From Pseudomonas sp. PB101 (GTDB lineage: Bacteria > Pseudomonadota > Gammaproteobacteria > Pseudomonadales > Pseudomonadaceae), in the NCBI RefSeq assembly GCF_009764265.1, contig NZ_RWIR01000067.1, forward strand, positions 1 to 64,000: a DNA stretch of 64,000 nt, read 5' to 3'. Numbering within the stretch: the stretch's first letter is position 1; each line of letters opens with the position of its first letter. The notes below the pieces were generated by a model, which saw only the letters and a program-made list of their open reading frames with translations, ran no database searches and had not been told where the DNA came from. Made by a program: the position numbers and the translations under genes. Of this stretch, positions 9,011-17,585 are shown one piece after another.

Positions 9011-10096
9011 TCACTGGTCGAAGACAATCACCGAACGCGCCAGCTCGCCGCGACGCATCTCGTCGAAGGCGATATTGATGTCTTCGAGTTTGATGCGTTG
9101 AGAAATCATCTCGTCGAGTTTGAGCCGACCCTGCATATAGAAATCGGTCAGGCTCGGCAGATCGACCGGAAAACGGTTCGAACCCATGATCGACCCTTGG
9201 ATGCGGCGGGCCTGCAGAAGCTGGAAAGGGTCGAGCTCAAGCTTGGTTCCCGGTTTCATCATGCCGATGATCGTCGCGCAGCCACCGCGTTTGAGCATGC
9301 CGAATGCCTGCTCGGCCGTCTGCTTGAGGCCGATACACTCGAATGAGTGATCGACGCCGCCTCTGGTCAGCTCGATGACCTGTTGCACCGTATCGCCATT
9401 CTTCGCATTGATGACATCGGTGGCGCCAAACTGCCTGGCCAGTTCCAGCTTCGAATCAAGCATGTCGATGGCAATGATGCGGCCGGCACCGGCCAGTACC
9501 GCACCATTGATCGCAGCCAGGCCGATGCCGCCACACCCCAGTACCGCCACGGTTTCGCCCGGGCGCACTTTGGCGGTGTTGAACACCGCGCCGGTGCCTG
9601 TAGTAACAGCGCAACCGAGCAGCGCGGCGCGGTCGAGCGGCATGTCACGGCGGATGGCGACCAGCGCATGTTCATGAACCAGCATCTGTTCAGCGTAGGC
9701 CGACAGGTTGGCAAATTGCGGCATGGGCTTTTGCACGTAGGTCAGGCGTGGCTCGTCGCCCTTGCCGCGGCGGGTTTCCGGCGATACGCACAGCGACAAG
9801 TGGCCAGTGACGCAATGGGCGCAATGGCCGCAGTAGACCGACAGGCACGTGACCACATGATCACCCGGCTTGACAGTACGGACGTCCGAGCCCACCTGTT
9901 CGACGATACCGGCTGCCTCGTGGCCGAGCACCACGGGGGCCGGATGCGGATACATCCCGTCGACGACATGCAGGTCCGAGTGACAGACACCTACAGCGAC
10001 AGTGCGCACCAGGACTTCACGTGGACCCGGTTTGCTGATCCCGACGTCCTCGATGGTCAAAGGGGAACCCGGCGTGTGAAATACGGCTGCTTTCAT
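9011..10096 (-). CDS. Zinc-dependent alcohol dehydrogenase (MDR family)
   Basis: A 361-residue medium-chain dehydrogenase. Catalytic zinc ligands C38 (GVCHSD) and H59-E60 (LGHEAAG) are present, as are the four structural-zinc cysteines C89, C92, C95 and C103 in CGHCAHCVTGHLSLC. A Rossmann glycine motif VLGCGGIGLAA lies in the second half. The overall pattern resembles class III/aryl- and terpenoid-alcohol dehydrogenases. It should oxidise an alcohol to an aldehyde with NAD; the substrate is unknown. Position inside the acyl-CoA dehydrogenase/racemase run suggests it prepares an alcohol for activation to a CoA thioester. Confidence 0.88.
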   Translation of the reverse strand: MKAAVFHTPGSPLTIEDVGISKPGPREVLVRTVAVGVCHSDLHVVDGMYPHPAPVVLGHEAAGIVEQVGSDVRTVKPGDHVVTCLSVYCGHCAHCVTGHLSLCVSPETRRGKGDEPRLTYVQKPMPQFANLSAYAEQMLVHEHALVAIRRDMPLDRAALLGCAVTTGTGAVFNTAKVRPGETVAVLGCGGIGLAAINGAVLAGAGRIIAIDMLDSKLELARQFGATDVINAKNGDTVQQVIELTRGGVDHSFECIGLKQTAEQAFGMLKRGGCATIIGMMKPGTKLELDPFQLLQARRIQGSIMGSNRFPVDLPSLTDFYMQGRLKLDEMISQRIKLEDINIAFDEMRRGELARSVIVFDQ

Positions 10097-10177
10097 GATT
10101 TACCTCGATGAAAATTGTTGTTTTTGTTTTGGTTACGCAAGCGCTCAGGCTGCCCTGGCGATGAACAGGCTGGATTT

Positions 10178-11299
10178 TCACAAGCTTCGATCGGTCAGCC
10201 CTGCCCAGAAGCCCTCGGAACCCGCGGCAATTGCCGCCTGCCCCAGCACCTTGGCCCAATGTGCATCGCTACCGAACTCATCTCGCCAGGACCAAAGGCG
10301 ACGCGTGGCGAAATGCAGAGTGTGTTCATGGGTAAAGCCGATAGCGCCGTGCACCTGATGCGCCACCGAAGCGGCCAGCGTCGCGGCTTCACCGGTACAC
10401 ACCTTGGCTACGGCGATGTCGAACGCCAGGGTGTGGTGGTTTCCGGCTGTGCCGAGGAACAGCTCGCTCGCACTTCGCAAGGCAACTTGCACAGCCATGC
10501 GCGCTGCCCCAGTGGCACCGGCCATCTGTGCCAGGTATTGCTGCAGCACCTGTTGCTTGCCGATCGGCTTGCCGAATTGCACACGTTCATTGGCATACAT
10601 CACTGCTTTGTCGACGACCGCTTCAAGCGTGCCAACCAGCGTGCAAGCGCGCACCAATGCACCGAGATGCCATACCGGCTCGTGCAGATCGGCCAGTTGT
10701 AATTGACCGATGGCCTGACAGCTGGCGTTGACGAAAACCAACGTGTCGCGCTCTTCATCGGCAACATTGCTACCGGCTGCCAAAGTAATGGCCGTCTGAC
10801 GCAAGTCGACCAGCGCCAGGCGCTGGCCATCGGCAACGACGGCCCAGCGACAACTGCGTGCCCACGGCACATTGACGGCTCGGCCGTCGAGGCGTGCGCT
10901 GTCTTTATCCAGTCGCAGATCGCCCAGGCGACCGGCCTGAACCAGGGTGATCGGACCTTCCGGCACTTCCATCCCGGCGTGTGCGAGCAGCGCTGCACCG
11001 AGCATGGTTTCAGCCAGGGGCAAAGGCGCCTGCCAATAGCCGATGGCGTGCAGAACCGGGCTGGCGTCCAGCCAATTGGCACCGCTCCCACCTGCGGCTT
11101 CCGCTACCAGCGCGCCGGGCAAGCCGTTGTCGACGACCATCTGCCATAGCGACTCGGCCCGGTGGCCGTCATCAAAGCGTTCGAGCAATTCTCGGGTGAC
11201 TTGTTTGGCGAACAGACGCTGGACGCTGTCGGCGATCATGGTTTGCATTTCTGAAGGGACGCCGTCGTCCACACCCTGGTGATTGATTGTTGTATTCAT
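10178..11299 (-). CDS. Acyl-CoA dehydrogenase, FAD-motif subunit of a heteromeric pair (pair 1)
   Basis: A 373-residue acyl-CoA dehydrogenase homologue. It has the FAD-binding pattern ERVQFGKPIGKQQVLQQ and HGAIGFTHEHTLH, but where single-gene enzymes carry the catalytic glutamate the helix reads LVRACTLVGTL, without a convincing base. Its start overlaps the stop of the partner gene (11296-12438) by four bases. The partner has a candidate base but lacks the QFG motif. This division matches the alpha2-beta2 acyl-CoA dehydrogenases known from steroid side-chain degradation (ChsE1-ChsE2 type). I infer an obligate heteromer. Confidence 0.82.
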   Translation of the reverse strand: MNTTINHQGVDDGVPSEMQTMIADSVQRLFAKQVTRELLERFDDGHRAESLWQMVVDNGLPGALVAEAAGGSGANWLDASPVLHAIGYWQAPLPLAETMLGAALLAHAGMEVPEGPITLVQAGRLGDLRLDKDSARLDGRAVNVPWARSCRWAVVADGQRLALVDLRQTAITLAAGSNVADEERDTLVFVNASCQAIGQLQLADLHEPVWHLGALVRACTLVGTLEAVVDKAVMYANERVQFGKPIGKQQVLQQYLAQMAGATGAARMAVQVALRSASELFLGTAGNHHTLAFDIAVAKVCTGEAATLAASVAHQVHGAIGFTHEHTLHFATRRLWSWRDEFGSDAHWAKVLGQAAIAAGSEGFWAGLTDRSL

Positions 11300-12438
11300 C
11301 GCAGTCCAAGACCTCCGGCGATAATGCCGCGCAGAATTTCACGAGTACCGCCACGCAACGAAAAGGACGGCGCACTCTGAGTCAGGAAGCGCATCACCTG
11401 ATCGAGATCGGAACCGGGCTCACGCTGATCACCGAACAGATCGTGAGCCACGTCCGGAATGGCCTGTTCGAGCAAGGCACCCTGGTCCTTGACCACCGTC
11501 GCCGGGATCGCCGGATTTTCTCCACGGGCGAGCATGCCGGCGACACCCAGCGACATCTGCCGCAACGTGGCATAGCGTGCCGCCAGACGGCCGAGACTCA
11601 CCGCATGCCGAGTGTCTTGCGGGTCGGCCTCGTCGAGCATCGCCAGATACAGCTGGGTGCTACTCAGGTAACGCTCGGGACCGCTGCGCTCCAAGGCCAA
11701 TTCCGCAGTGACCTGCAGCCAGCCATTGCCCAACTCGCCAATGACGAAATCATCGGGAACGAAGACGTTTTCCAGGAAGACTTCATTGAAGTCATGCTCG
11801 CCGAGCATGTTGTAGATCGGGCGGACGGTCACGCCGGGGGCCTTGAAGTCGATGAGCAGTTGCGACAAACCGGCGCGGCGATTGCCCTCCTCCTTCGGCC
11901 CGGTGCGCAGCAGCGTGATCATGTAGTGGGCCAGATGAGCGCCCGAGGTCCAGACCTTGCTGCCGTTGACGATCCAGCCGCCATCGGTTTTTTCCGCACG
12001 GGTGCGCACAGCCGCCAGATCGGAACCGACGTCGGGCTCACTCATGCCGATCGCCAGAAGCGTTTCACCGCGGGTGATGCCCGGGACGATCTGCGGGGCC
12101 AAGACGTCCGGAGAAAACTTGATCAGCAACGGACCGCTCTGGCGTTCGGCCACCCAGTGCGCGCCAACCGGCGCACCTGCTGCCAGCAGTTCTTCCAGAA
12201 CCACGTAACGTTCCAGCGCACTGCGCTCGTGGCCGCCGTAACGCTTGGGCCAGGTCATGCCCAGCCAACCGCGCTCGCCGAGCTTGCGGGTGAACTCCGG
12301 CACAAGACCGACGAGCCCTTTGGCGCGCTCGGCAGGCGAATAGTGCTTGAGCTCTTCAGCAAGAAAAGTACGGACTTCTGCACGCAACACCTGCGTCTTG
12401 GCGTCCAGCCTACAAGGCCTGATATCGAGTGCCTGCAT
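11296..12438 (-). CDS. Acyl-CoA dehydrogenase, base-bearing subunit of a heteromeric pair (pair 1)
   Basis: A 380-residue acyl-CoA dehydrogenase homologue with the usual N-terminal helical domain and the MSEPDVGSDLAAVRTRA beta-domain motif. The helix normally holding the catalytic base reads AELALERSGPERY and offers a glutamate; the C terminus has SLRGGTREILRGII. The RxxFG FAD motif of single-gene enzymes is absent and supplied by the overlapping downstream gene. It is the first gene of the leftward run; an inverted repeat at 12479-12502, about 41 bases upstream, is the probable TetR operator. Confidence 0.82.
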   Translation of the reverse strand: MQALDIRPCRLDAKTQVLRAEVRTFLAEELKHYSPAERAKGLVGLVPEFTRKLGERGWLGMTWPKRYGGHERSALERYVVLEELLAAGAPVGAHWVAERQSGPLLIKFSPDVLAPQIVPGITRGETLLAIGMSEPDVGSDLAAVRTRAEKTDGGWIVNGSKVWTSGAHLAHYMITLLRTGPKEEGNRRAGLSQLLIDFKAPGVTVRPIYNMLGEHDFNEVFLENVFVPDDFVIGELGNGWLQVTAELALERSGPERYLSSTQLYLAMLDEADPQDTRHAVSLGRLAARYATLRQMSLGVAGMLARGENPAIPATVVKDQGALLEQAIPDVAHDLFGDQREPGSDLDQVMRFLTQSAPSFSLRGGTREILRGIIAGGLGLR

Positions 12439-12478
12439 GATTTGTGCTCTTTGAATTTTAGGGACAGGCGACCAAAGT

Positions 12479-12502
12479 CGCTTGTTGGCTGACCAACAAG
12501 CG
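12479..12502. promoter_or_regulatory. Inverted repeat, probable TetR-family operator
   Basis: CGCTTGTTGG-CTGA-CCAACAAGCG: two ten-base arms in perfect dyad around a four-base centre. It lies in the 142-base divergent gap between the acyl-CoA dehydrogenase run (leftward) and the crotonase-TetR pair (rightward). Size and symmetry fit a TetR-family operator, and a TetR gene lies next door at 13380. No second copy was noticed in the window. Confidence 0.7.
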
Positions 12503-12580
12503 AATAAGCTATCAGCATTCCTGTAAAGGGATCAAGCGCCATCGATCCAGTCTGTTTTCCCGTCCCATTCGGAGCATCTG

Positions 12581-13369
12581 ATGACTACCCTCGCCTCCTT
12601 CACTCCCGGCCGTGGCTTGACCCTTGAACTGCAAGGACACATCGCCACGCTCGAATTCAGCCGTCCGCCGCTGAACTTCTTCGATCAGGAACTGATCATG
12701 GATCTGCTCGCCGCACTGGAGTATCTGGACCAGTTGCCGACCTGCCGCGTCGTTATCCTGCAAGCCGAAGGAAAGACGTTCTGTGCAGGTGCTGACTTCA
12801 GTGGATTGGCGCAGACCGGTGAAAAAATCCGTCCTCGTCAGCTGTACAAACACGCCGTGGGCCTGTTCCGCACGGCCAAGCCATTGATCGTCGTGGTAGA
12901 GGGTGCCGCCATCGGTGGAGGCCTGGGCCTGGCACTGGTCGGCGACTACCGCGTCACCAGCGAGAAGGCCCGCTTTTCTGCCAATTTCAATCGCCTTGGC
13001 ATGCACCAGGGCTTCGGCATTTCTGTTACGCTGCCACGCGTCGTTGGCCTCCAGATGGCGTCTCTGTTGATCGCCACCGGCCGTCGTATCGATGGCGCAG
13101 AAGCCGTCCGTATCGGCCTGGCGGATGTACTTGCGGCGCCTGGCGAAGAACGTCAGGCTGCTCGCGCCCTGGCTGAAGACATCGCCCTGAGCGCACCCCT
13201 TGCCGTCATGTCGAGCCGCCAGACGCTACGTGCCGGCCTGGCAGACTCAGTGGATGCAATCATCGACCGCGAGGCCACCGAGCAAGAGTGGCAGGTCCTC
13301 ACCAGCGATTTTGCCGAGGGCAACAAGGCGATGCGCGAGCGTCGCGTTCCTGAATTCACCGGTAATTGA
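12581..13369 (+). CDS. Crotonase-fold protein (enoyl-CoA hydratase/isomerase family) lacking both hydratase glutamates
   Basis: A 262-residue crotonase-fold protein. Oxyanion-hole segments are recognisable (FCAGADFSG and GAAIGGGLGLAL). Aligned by eye with rat enoyl-CoA hydratase, catalytic Glu144 (GGGCELA) is replaced in GGGLGLA and Glu164 (QPEI) in SANFNRLG. It is therefore unlikely to be an ordinary hydratase; isomerase, thioesterase or C-C hydrolase activity are alternatives within the superfamily. It is divergent from the acyl-CoA dehydrogenase run, shares its operator region, and is followed after ten bases by the TetR gene. Confidence 0.85.
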   Translation: MTTLASFTPGRGLTLELQGHIATLEFSRPPLNFFDQELIMDLLAALEYLDQLPTCRVVILQAEGKTFCAGADFSGLAQTGEKIRPRQLYKHAVGLFRTAKPLIVVVEGAAIGGGLGLALVGDYRVTSEKARFSANFNRLGMHQGFGISVTLPRVVGLQMASLLIATGRRIDGAEAVRIGLADVLAAPGEERQAARALAEDIALSAPLAVMSSRQTLRAGLADSVDAIIDREATEQEWQVLTSDFAEGNKAMRERRVPEFTGN

Positions 13370-13379
13370 TCATTCGCCT

Positions 13380-14027
13380 ATGGACACTCCCGACCAAAGC
13401 CCCCCCAACACCACCCGTCGATCCAAGGTGGAAATGCGCGCCCAGGCGGAACACTGCATGTTGGAGGCGGCACGCCAGATCGTCGCGCGCAAAGGCTGGA
13501 TTGGCCTCACCCTGGCCGAGGTCGGTCTGCAAGCCGGTTACAGTCGCGGCCTGGCAGCGCATCACTTCGGTACCAAGGCTGGCCTGCTACGGGCTTTGGC
13601 CGGGTTCGTGAATACCAGGTTCATGGATGTCGTCGAGGACAAGGCGCCCCGACGCGAGCCGGGACTGGACACCTTGCTCGGCTACATCGATGCGTACTTC
13701 CTGCGCGACGACGCCGAATGGACCAACGCCCGCGCTTTGCTCGCCTTGATGGCAGAGGGCGTGACGGTGGAGTCGGAATCCGCAGCGATACTGGCCGAGT
13801 ACAACAACTCCGTACGGATGACCCTCGCCAAACAGATCGAAATCGGCATCGGCAATGGCGAGATCCATGCCGACAACGATCCGTTGACAGCTGCCACCGT
13901 GCTGATTGGCACGATGCGCGGCATGATGCTCCAGTTGCTGCTCGATCCATCGACGGCTGACTCGGCGCTGCTGCATAAGCAACTGCTTCGACTGATCAAG
14001 ACCCTGCTGACCTCGCCCTGCGATTAA
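13380..14027 (+). CDS. TetR/AcrR-family transcriptional regulator
   Basis: A 215-residue TetR-type repressor. The helix-turn-helix is at about residues 20-66 (ARQIVARKGWIGLTLAEVG, then AGYSRGLAAHHFGTKAGLL). The remaining helical domain would bind an effector, in this setting probably an acyl-CoA. ATG at 13380 was chosen because longer in-frame versions overlap the crotonase gene extensively and the N terminus then fits the family. It probably controls both itself and the divergent acyl-CoA dehydrogenase run through the repeat at 12479-12502; this is inference from position. Confidence 0.88.
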   Translation: MDTPDQSPPNTTRRSKVEMRAQAEHCMLEAARQIVARKGWIGLTLAEVGLQAGYSRGLAAHHFGTKAGLLRALAGFVNTRFMDVVEDKAPRREPGLDTLLGYIDAYFLRDDAEWTNARALLALMAEGVTVESESAAILAEYNNSVRMTLAKQIEIGIGNGEIHADNDPLTAATVLIGTMRGMMLQLLLDPSTADSALLHKQLLRLIKTLLTSPCD

Positions 14028-14037
14028 ATCGCGGCAA

Positions 14038-14073
14038 TAAAAAAGCGCCCACCGGTTCTCACCTGTGGGCGCT
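14038..14073 (-). terminator. Rho-independent terminator of the aldehyde dehydrogenase gene
   Basis: Stem AGCGCCCAC (14044-14052) with GTGGGCGCT (14065-14073). The T run follows the stem on the minus strand, so it ends the leftward aldehyde dehydrogenase transcript, not the TetR transcript. Confidence 0.75.
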
Positions 14074-14084
14074 ATCCATCCAGA

Positions 14085-15497
14085 CTATCGCTTGATCATC
14101 GCATCCACCATCTGCCGCACCTGCTCGGTGAAGGGTGGCCGGGTGATGTCCGGTCCGTCTGCGGCGCGCAGTACCGGCTTCGGATGACTGAAGGTGACAA
14201 AGCCCTGGTGCCCCAGGTAACTGCCCATACCGCTGTTGCCAACCCCGCCGAAAGGCAGACTATCGACACTGGCGTGCAGGGCCACGTTATTGATCGTCAC
14301 TCCACCCGAAACGGTGCGTTCAAGGACAAATTTTTCCTCGGCCGCATCGCTGCCGAAGTAGTACAGCCCCAGCGGACGCGGATGAGCGTTGATGTAGGCA
14401 ACCACCTCACGCATGTCCTTGTAAGGCTTGATCGGCAACAGCGGCCCGAAAATCTCGTCCTGCATGATCTTCAGTTCGTCACCCGGATCGCACAGCAAGG
14501 TCGGGATCATCTTGTGATGTGGCTGATCGGCGAAATCCTCCTGGGCCGGATTCAACTCGATCAACTCGACGCCAGCCGCACGGGCCTCCTCAAGGTAGCC
14601 CAGCAGGCGTTCGTAGTGGCGGGTGTTGATGACCGAGGTGTAATCCGGATTGTCCTTGAGGCTCGGATAACATTTGGCGACCGCCGCCTTGGCATGTTCG
14701 ATGAATTCCTCCATCGACTCTTCGGGAACAAACACGTGATCCGGCGCAAGGCAGACCTGGCCGGCATTCAATAGCTTGCCCGCCATGATCTTGCTCGCCG
14801 CTGCCTTGAGGTCAGCGGAACGGGAAACGATGGCTGGAGACTTTCCACCCAGCTCCAGAGTGACCGGCACCAGGTTCTCGGCAGCGGCACGCATCACATG
14901 CTTGCCAACGCTGCTCGCTCCAGTGAACAGCAGATGGTCGAACGGCAAACTGCAGAACGCCTGGCCAACCTGCGCGTCGCCGGTGACGATGGCGATCTCG
15001 TCCTCGGCGAAGGTGGCGCTGAACATCCGTTGCATCAACTCGGAACACCCGGGGTTCAATTCCGAGACTTTGACCATCGCCCGGTTACCGGCGGAAAGCG
15101 CACTGGCCAACCCCTGGATGACCATGCCCACCGGAAAATTCCAGGCAGTAACAATACCCACCACGCCCAGCGGCTGATACTGAATCCAGGCCTCGCCACG
15201 GTCGGCGGCGCGCTGCTCGGGTTGCATCCACTCAGCAATCCTGGCCCTGGTTTTCTTCAAAGACGACAGCGGGCCCAACAAGTCGATGATGCGCGTCAGG
15301 TCGTGGCTGCGATGACCGAAGTCGGCCGCCGTCGCCTCAACGATTTCCTGCTTGTACTCGACCAGCATGCCGATCAGACGATCGAACAATTCACAGCGTT
15401 GCTCGGCGGTCCAGATGTCATTCGACAGATAAGCCGTGCGCTGCATGGCGAGGATTCCACGCATGCGCACCACTTCGGGTTGTTCGATCTTGCTCAT
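14085..15497 (-). CDS. calB: Aldehyde dehydrogenase, coniferyl aldehyde dehydrogenase type
   Basis: A 470-residue aldehyde dehydrogenase of the short-N-terminus branch that includes coniferyl aldehyde dehydrogenase. Key residues: N120 in TAWNFP, E215 in LELGGKSP and C249 in NAGQVCLAPDHV; C-terminal FGGVGNSGMGSYLGHQGF is characteristic. The branch also contains enzymes for long-chain and other hydrophobic aldehydes, and no lignin-monomer genes are nearby, so coniferyl aldehyde as substrate is doubtful. It follows the exported propeller-like protein by 78 bases, probably in one transcript, and likely supplies a carboxylic acid to the adjoining acyl-CoA pathway. Confidence 0.8.
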   Translation of the reverse strand: MSKIEQPEVVRMRGILAMQRTAYLSNDIWTAEQRCELFDRLIGMLVEYKQEIVEATAADFGHRSHDLTRIIDLLGPLSSLKKTRARIAEWMQPEQRAADRGEAWIQYQPLGVVGIVTAWNFPVGMVIQGLASALSAGNRAMVKVSELNPGCSELMQRMFSATFAEDEIAIVTGDAQVGQAFCSLPFDHLLFTGASSVGKHVMRAAAENLVPVTLELGGKSPAIVSRSADLKAAASKIMAGKLLNAGQVCLAPDHVFVPEESMEEFIEHAKAAVAKCYPSLKDNPDYTSVINTRHYERLLGYLEEARAAGVELIELNPAQEDFADQPHHKMIPTLLCDPGDELKIMQDEIFGPLLPIKPYKDMREVVAYINAHPRPLGLYYFGSDAAEEKFVLERTVSGGVTINNVALHASVDSLPFGGVGNSGMGSYLGHQGFVTFSHPKPVLRAADGPDITRPPFTEQVRQMVDAMIKR

Positions 15498-15543
15498 TGG
15501 AGGGTTTACCTTCTCATTGTGGGTTGTTGCGACCCTGCAGGTC

Positions 15544-15567
15544 GGCGCGGGACACGGGCCCCGCGCC
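15544..15567 (-). other. GC-rich stem-loop between two co-directional genes
   Basis: GGCGCGGG (15544-15551) pairs with CCCGCGCC (15560-15567) in the gap between the propeller-like protein gene and the aldehyde dehydrogenase gene. There is no T run, so it may be a processing or stability structure rather than a terminator. Confidence 0.35.
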
Positions 15568-15575
15568 GCTGTCGG

Positions 15576-17288
15576 TCAATCGAGTTTTTTCATCCTGGTG
15601 GTGTCCAGACGGACCAGGCCGAAGGCCATGCCGTACTGAATCGCACCGGATTCGTTGACCTTGATCGCCGAGTACATGCCGTTGAAACGCGGATCGCTGC
15701 CGGTATGGATCTTCAACACGGTGTCGCCGCTGTCGAGGTCCATGCCGATGTGGTAACGGTCGTTCCAGTCGCGGGTGAAGTAACCATCAATGATCGCCAT
15801 CCGGCCGCCGCCACTGATCATCGGCACCGTCGATATCGACGATACGTCGTTGCGCATCCACAACTGTTTCCACGCGTCGCTCTTCTGGTCCCACTTCAGC
15901 ATGGCAACACCTTTCGGCCCCGGACGCGTGGCGCCGTTGAGCATGCTCACGTAGTAGTTGTCACGCGCCAGGTAAGGGGCATCCTTGCTGATGATGTTGT
16001 TGACCACGAAGGCATAGTCGCCATAGGTCGACACCGATTGCTCGGACTGCACGGTTTCCACGTCGGCGCCCATGTCCACTTGCTGCTGGTCAGCGATGCG
16101 TGCCGACAGCGTGCCGGGTTTCTGCTTCCAGCCAGCCGGCAACTGGTCGCGCCAGAAGGCCACCAGGCGCATTTTCTGCGCGCCGTCGGTGATCACCACG
16201 AGTTTGTCTTCGTCCGGCCCGAAGCCCATCAGCGTCGGTGTCGACCCCGTACCGTCAGCGACTTTCAAGGCGGAGATACGGATGCCACGGTCATAGGCCG
16301 CTTTCCAGGCACCACTGGCTTCGTCGCTGTGAATCTTGCCCTTGGCATCGACCACCAGGCGGTACATGTTCTGGTTTGAAGCGACATAGACCGCCCCGCC
16401 ACCCGCCTCATCGCCATTGGCAAAGCCATTGAGGAACAATTCGTCCGCGCCATCGACGGCGTAGGTGTCGACGATCTCGAGGGTTTTCGGGTCGAGGGTG
16501 ATGACCTTGCCGCCGACGGTGTTGAGCACCAGATAGCCATTGAAGGTCATGCCCATGCCGAAGTTGAAATCGACCGGAAAATCGGTGCCACGCTTGACCT
16601 TTTCGTTGTCGTACAGCGATTCCGGCAGCACACGCACCAGCGGTGTGCCCATGCCCGAGTCAGGCTTTTTCGGATCGAGTTGGTCGACACGGAAAATCTG
16701 CCGGCCACCGGCACCGATGAAGGCATCTTCGCGGGTCAACATCGAATAGAGGGCGCCGCCACGCAACTGATCGTTGATGCTGCTGATCATTCGGTTCGGC
16801 TGCCCGCGCATATAGTCGAGCAAACCCTGCTCGTCCTTGTTGTCGAGCAATCGTTTGACATCCTGAGTCTGCTTCAAACGTTGATCGTCGCTGACCTTTT
16901 CGAAATCGGGCAACTTCAGCGGCATTTCGCTGCGCGCCACTTCAACCAGCTTGCCATCGACCTTGTTGTACTTGCGCAAGCCAAGGCCGGACCACCACCA
17001 CGTGACCATGGTGTCACCGACCTTGTCGACGAAATGCGGCATGCCGCCCGCATCGCTGGGCAGGTACGTCACCGACTCCGGTGTCAGCTCGTAGGAACCA
17101 CGCGGCACCGCAATCTCGGTGCTGTCTGTCTGCGCGCTGTTCCAATGGGCCTGGTTGCTGAAGGTCTGGGCCAGATAAGGGTTCATCGGCGGGGCAGACT
17201 GGGCAGCCGCCATGACAGACACACCTGCCAGTGCCAGGCCCGCGCCCAACCGTGCGAGGCGAAGCTTTGTGATTGTTATGCTTCTCAT
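15576..17288 (-). CDS. Exported protein of unknown function, probable beta-propeller
   Basis: A 570-residue protein with a Sec signal peptide (basic start, hydrophobic stretch LGAGLALAGVSVMAAA, cleavage after AQS). The mature part has several short repeats of the propeller type: GKVITLDPKTLEIVD, YVASNQNMYRLVVDAKG, KLVVITDGAQKMRLVAF, GDTVLKIHTGSDPRF. No PQQ ligands or enzyme motif were recognised. I believe relatives accompany DUF1302/DUF1329 genes in hydrophobic-substrate clusters of pseudomonads. A periplasmic binding or carrier role is inference. A nine-C tract lies 98 bases upstream of its start. Confidence 0.6.
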   Translation of the reverse strand: MRSITITKLRLARLGAGLALAGVSVMAAAQSAPPMNPYLAQTFSNQAHWNSAQTDSTEIAVPRGSYELTPESVTYLPSDAGGMPHFVDKVGDTMVTWWWSGLGLRKYNKVDGKLVEVARSEMPLKLPDFEKVSDDQRLKQTQDVKRLLDNKDEQGLLDYMRGQPNRMISSINDQLRGGALYSMLTREDAFIGAGGRQIFRVDQLDPKKPDSGMGTPLVRVLPESLYDNEKVKRGTDFPVDFNFGMGMTFNGYLVLNTVGGKVITLDPKTLEIVDTYAVDGADELFLNGFANGDEAGGGAVYVASNQNMYRLVVDAKGKIHSDEASGAWKAAYDRGIRISALKVADGTGSTPTLMGFGPDEDKLVVITDGAQKMRLVAFWRDQLPAGWKQKPGTLSARIADQQQVDMGADVETVQSEQSVSTYGDYAFVVNNIISKDAPYLARDNYYVSMLNGATRPGPKGVAMLKWDQKSDAWKQLWMRNDVSSISTVPMISGGGRMAIIDGYFTRDWNDRYHIGMDLDSGDTVLKIHTGSDPRFNGMYSAIKVNESGAIQYGMAFGLVRLDTTRMKKLD

Positions 17289-17385
17289 TGTGCAACTCCT
17301 TGAAGGAATGAACTCGGTGCCAAGGCGCTAAACGCGCTGGAGCAACACCTGCGACGCAGAGCCTACGAAGCCCCGGTCACTCACT

Positions 17386-17394
17386 CCCCCCCCC
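17386..17394 (-). promoter_or_regulatory. G9 tract, candidate LAL-regulator box upstream of the propeller-like gene
   Basis: Read toward the gene: CGTGGGGGGGGGAGTGAG, about 98-106 bases before the start codon. The GGGGA[T/G]-like part resembles the E. coli MalT box (GGGGAKGAGG). One of a set of such tracts upstream of cluster genes. Confidence 0.4.
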
Positions 17395-17460
17395 ACGATG
17401 AGTAGGTCACCGCCGATAGCCAGTCGGTAAGCCACCACCGTGAATTCCCGCAACTTTCAT

Positions 17461-17481
17461 CCCCCCCCACCGTGGGGAGGG
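17461..17481 (+). promoter_or_regulatory. C8/G tract, candidate LAL-regulator box upstream of the acyl-CoA dehydrogenase operon
   Basis: CCCCCCCCACCGTGGGGAGGG; on the other strand GGTGGGGGGGGATGAAAG, containing GGGGATGA, the core of the MalT box. It lies about 105-125 bases upstream of the start codon at 17586. This 297-base divergent gap contains no gene. Confidence 0.45.
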
Positions 17482-17585
17482 ATACCGCGACAGCCGCCCC
17501 GGCAGCATTCCTCCAGTCCCTCGGACACATGGCTCACCCCCCCAGGAGTCGCCTGCCGATCCTTTTACAGACACTGGAGTCCGTA

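Noticed and set aside
13396..13408. C7 run at the start of the TetR gene as another member of the G-tract motif set
   Set aside because: It is inside coding sequence encoding prolines and not in a promoter position.
14085..15497. Coniferyl alcohol catabolism as the function of the region, suggested by calB
   Set aside because: No feruloyl-CoA, vanillin or vanillate genes nearby; the aldehyde dehydrogenase branch is broader than its name.
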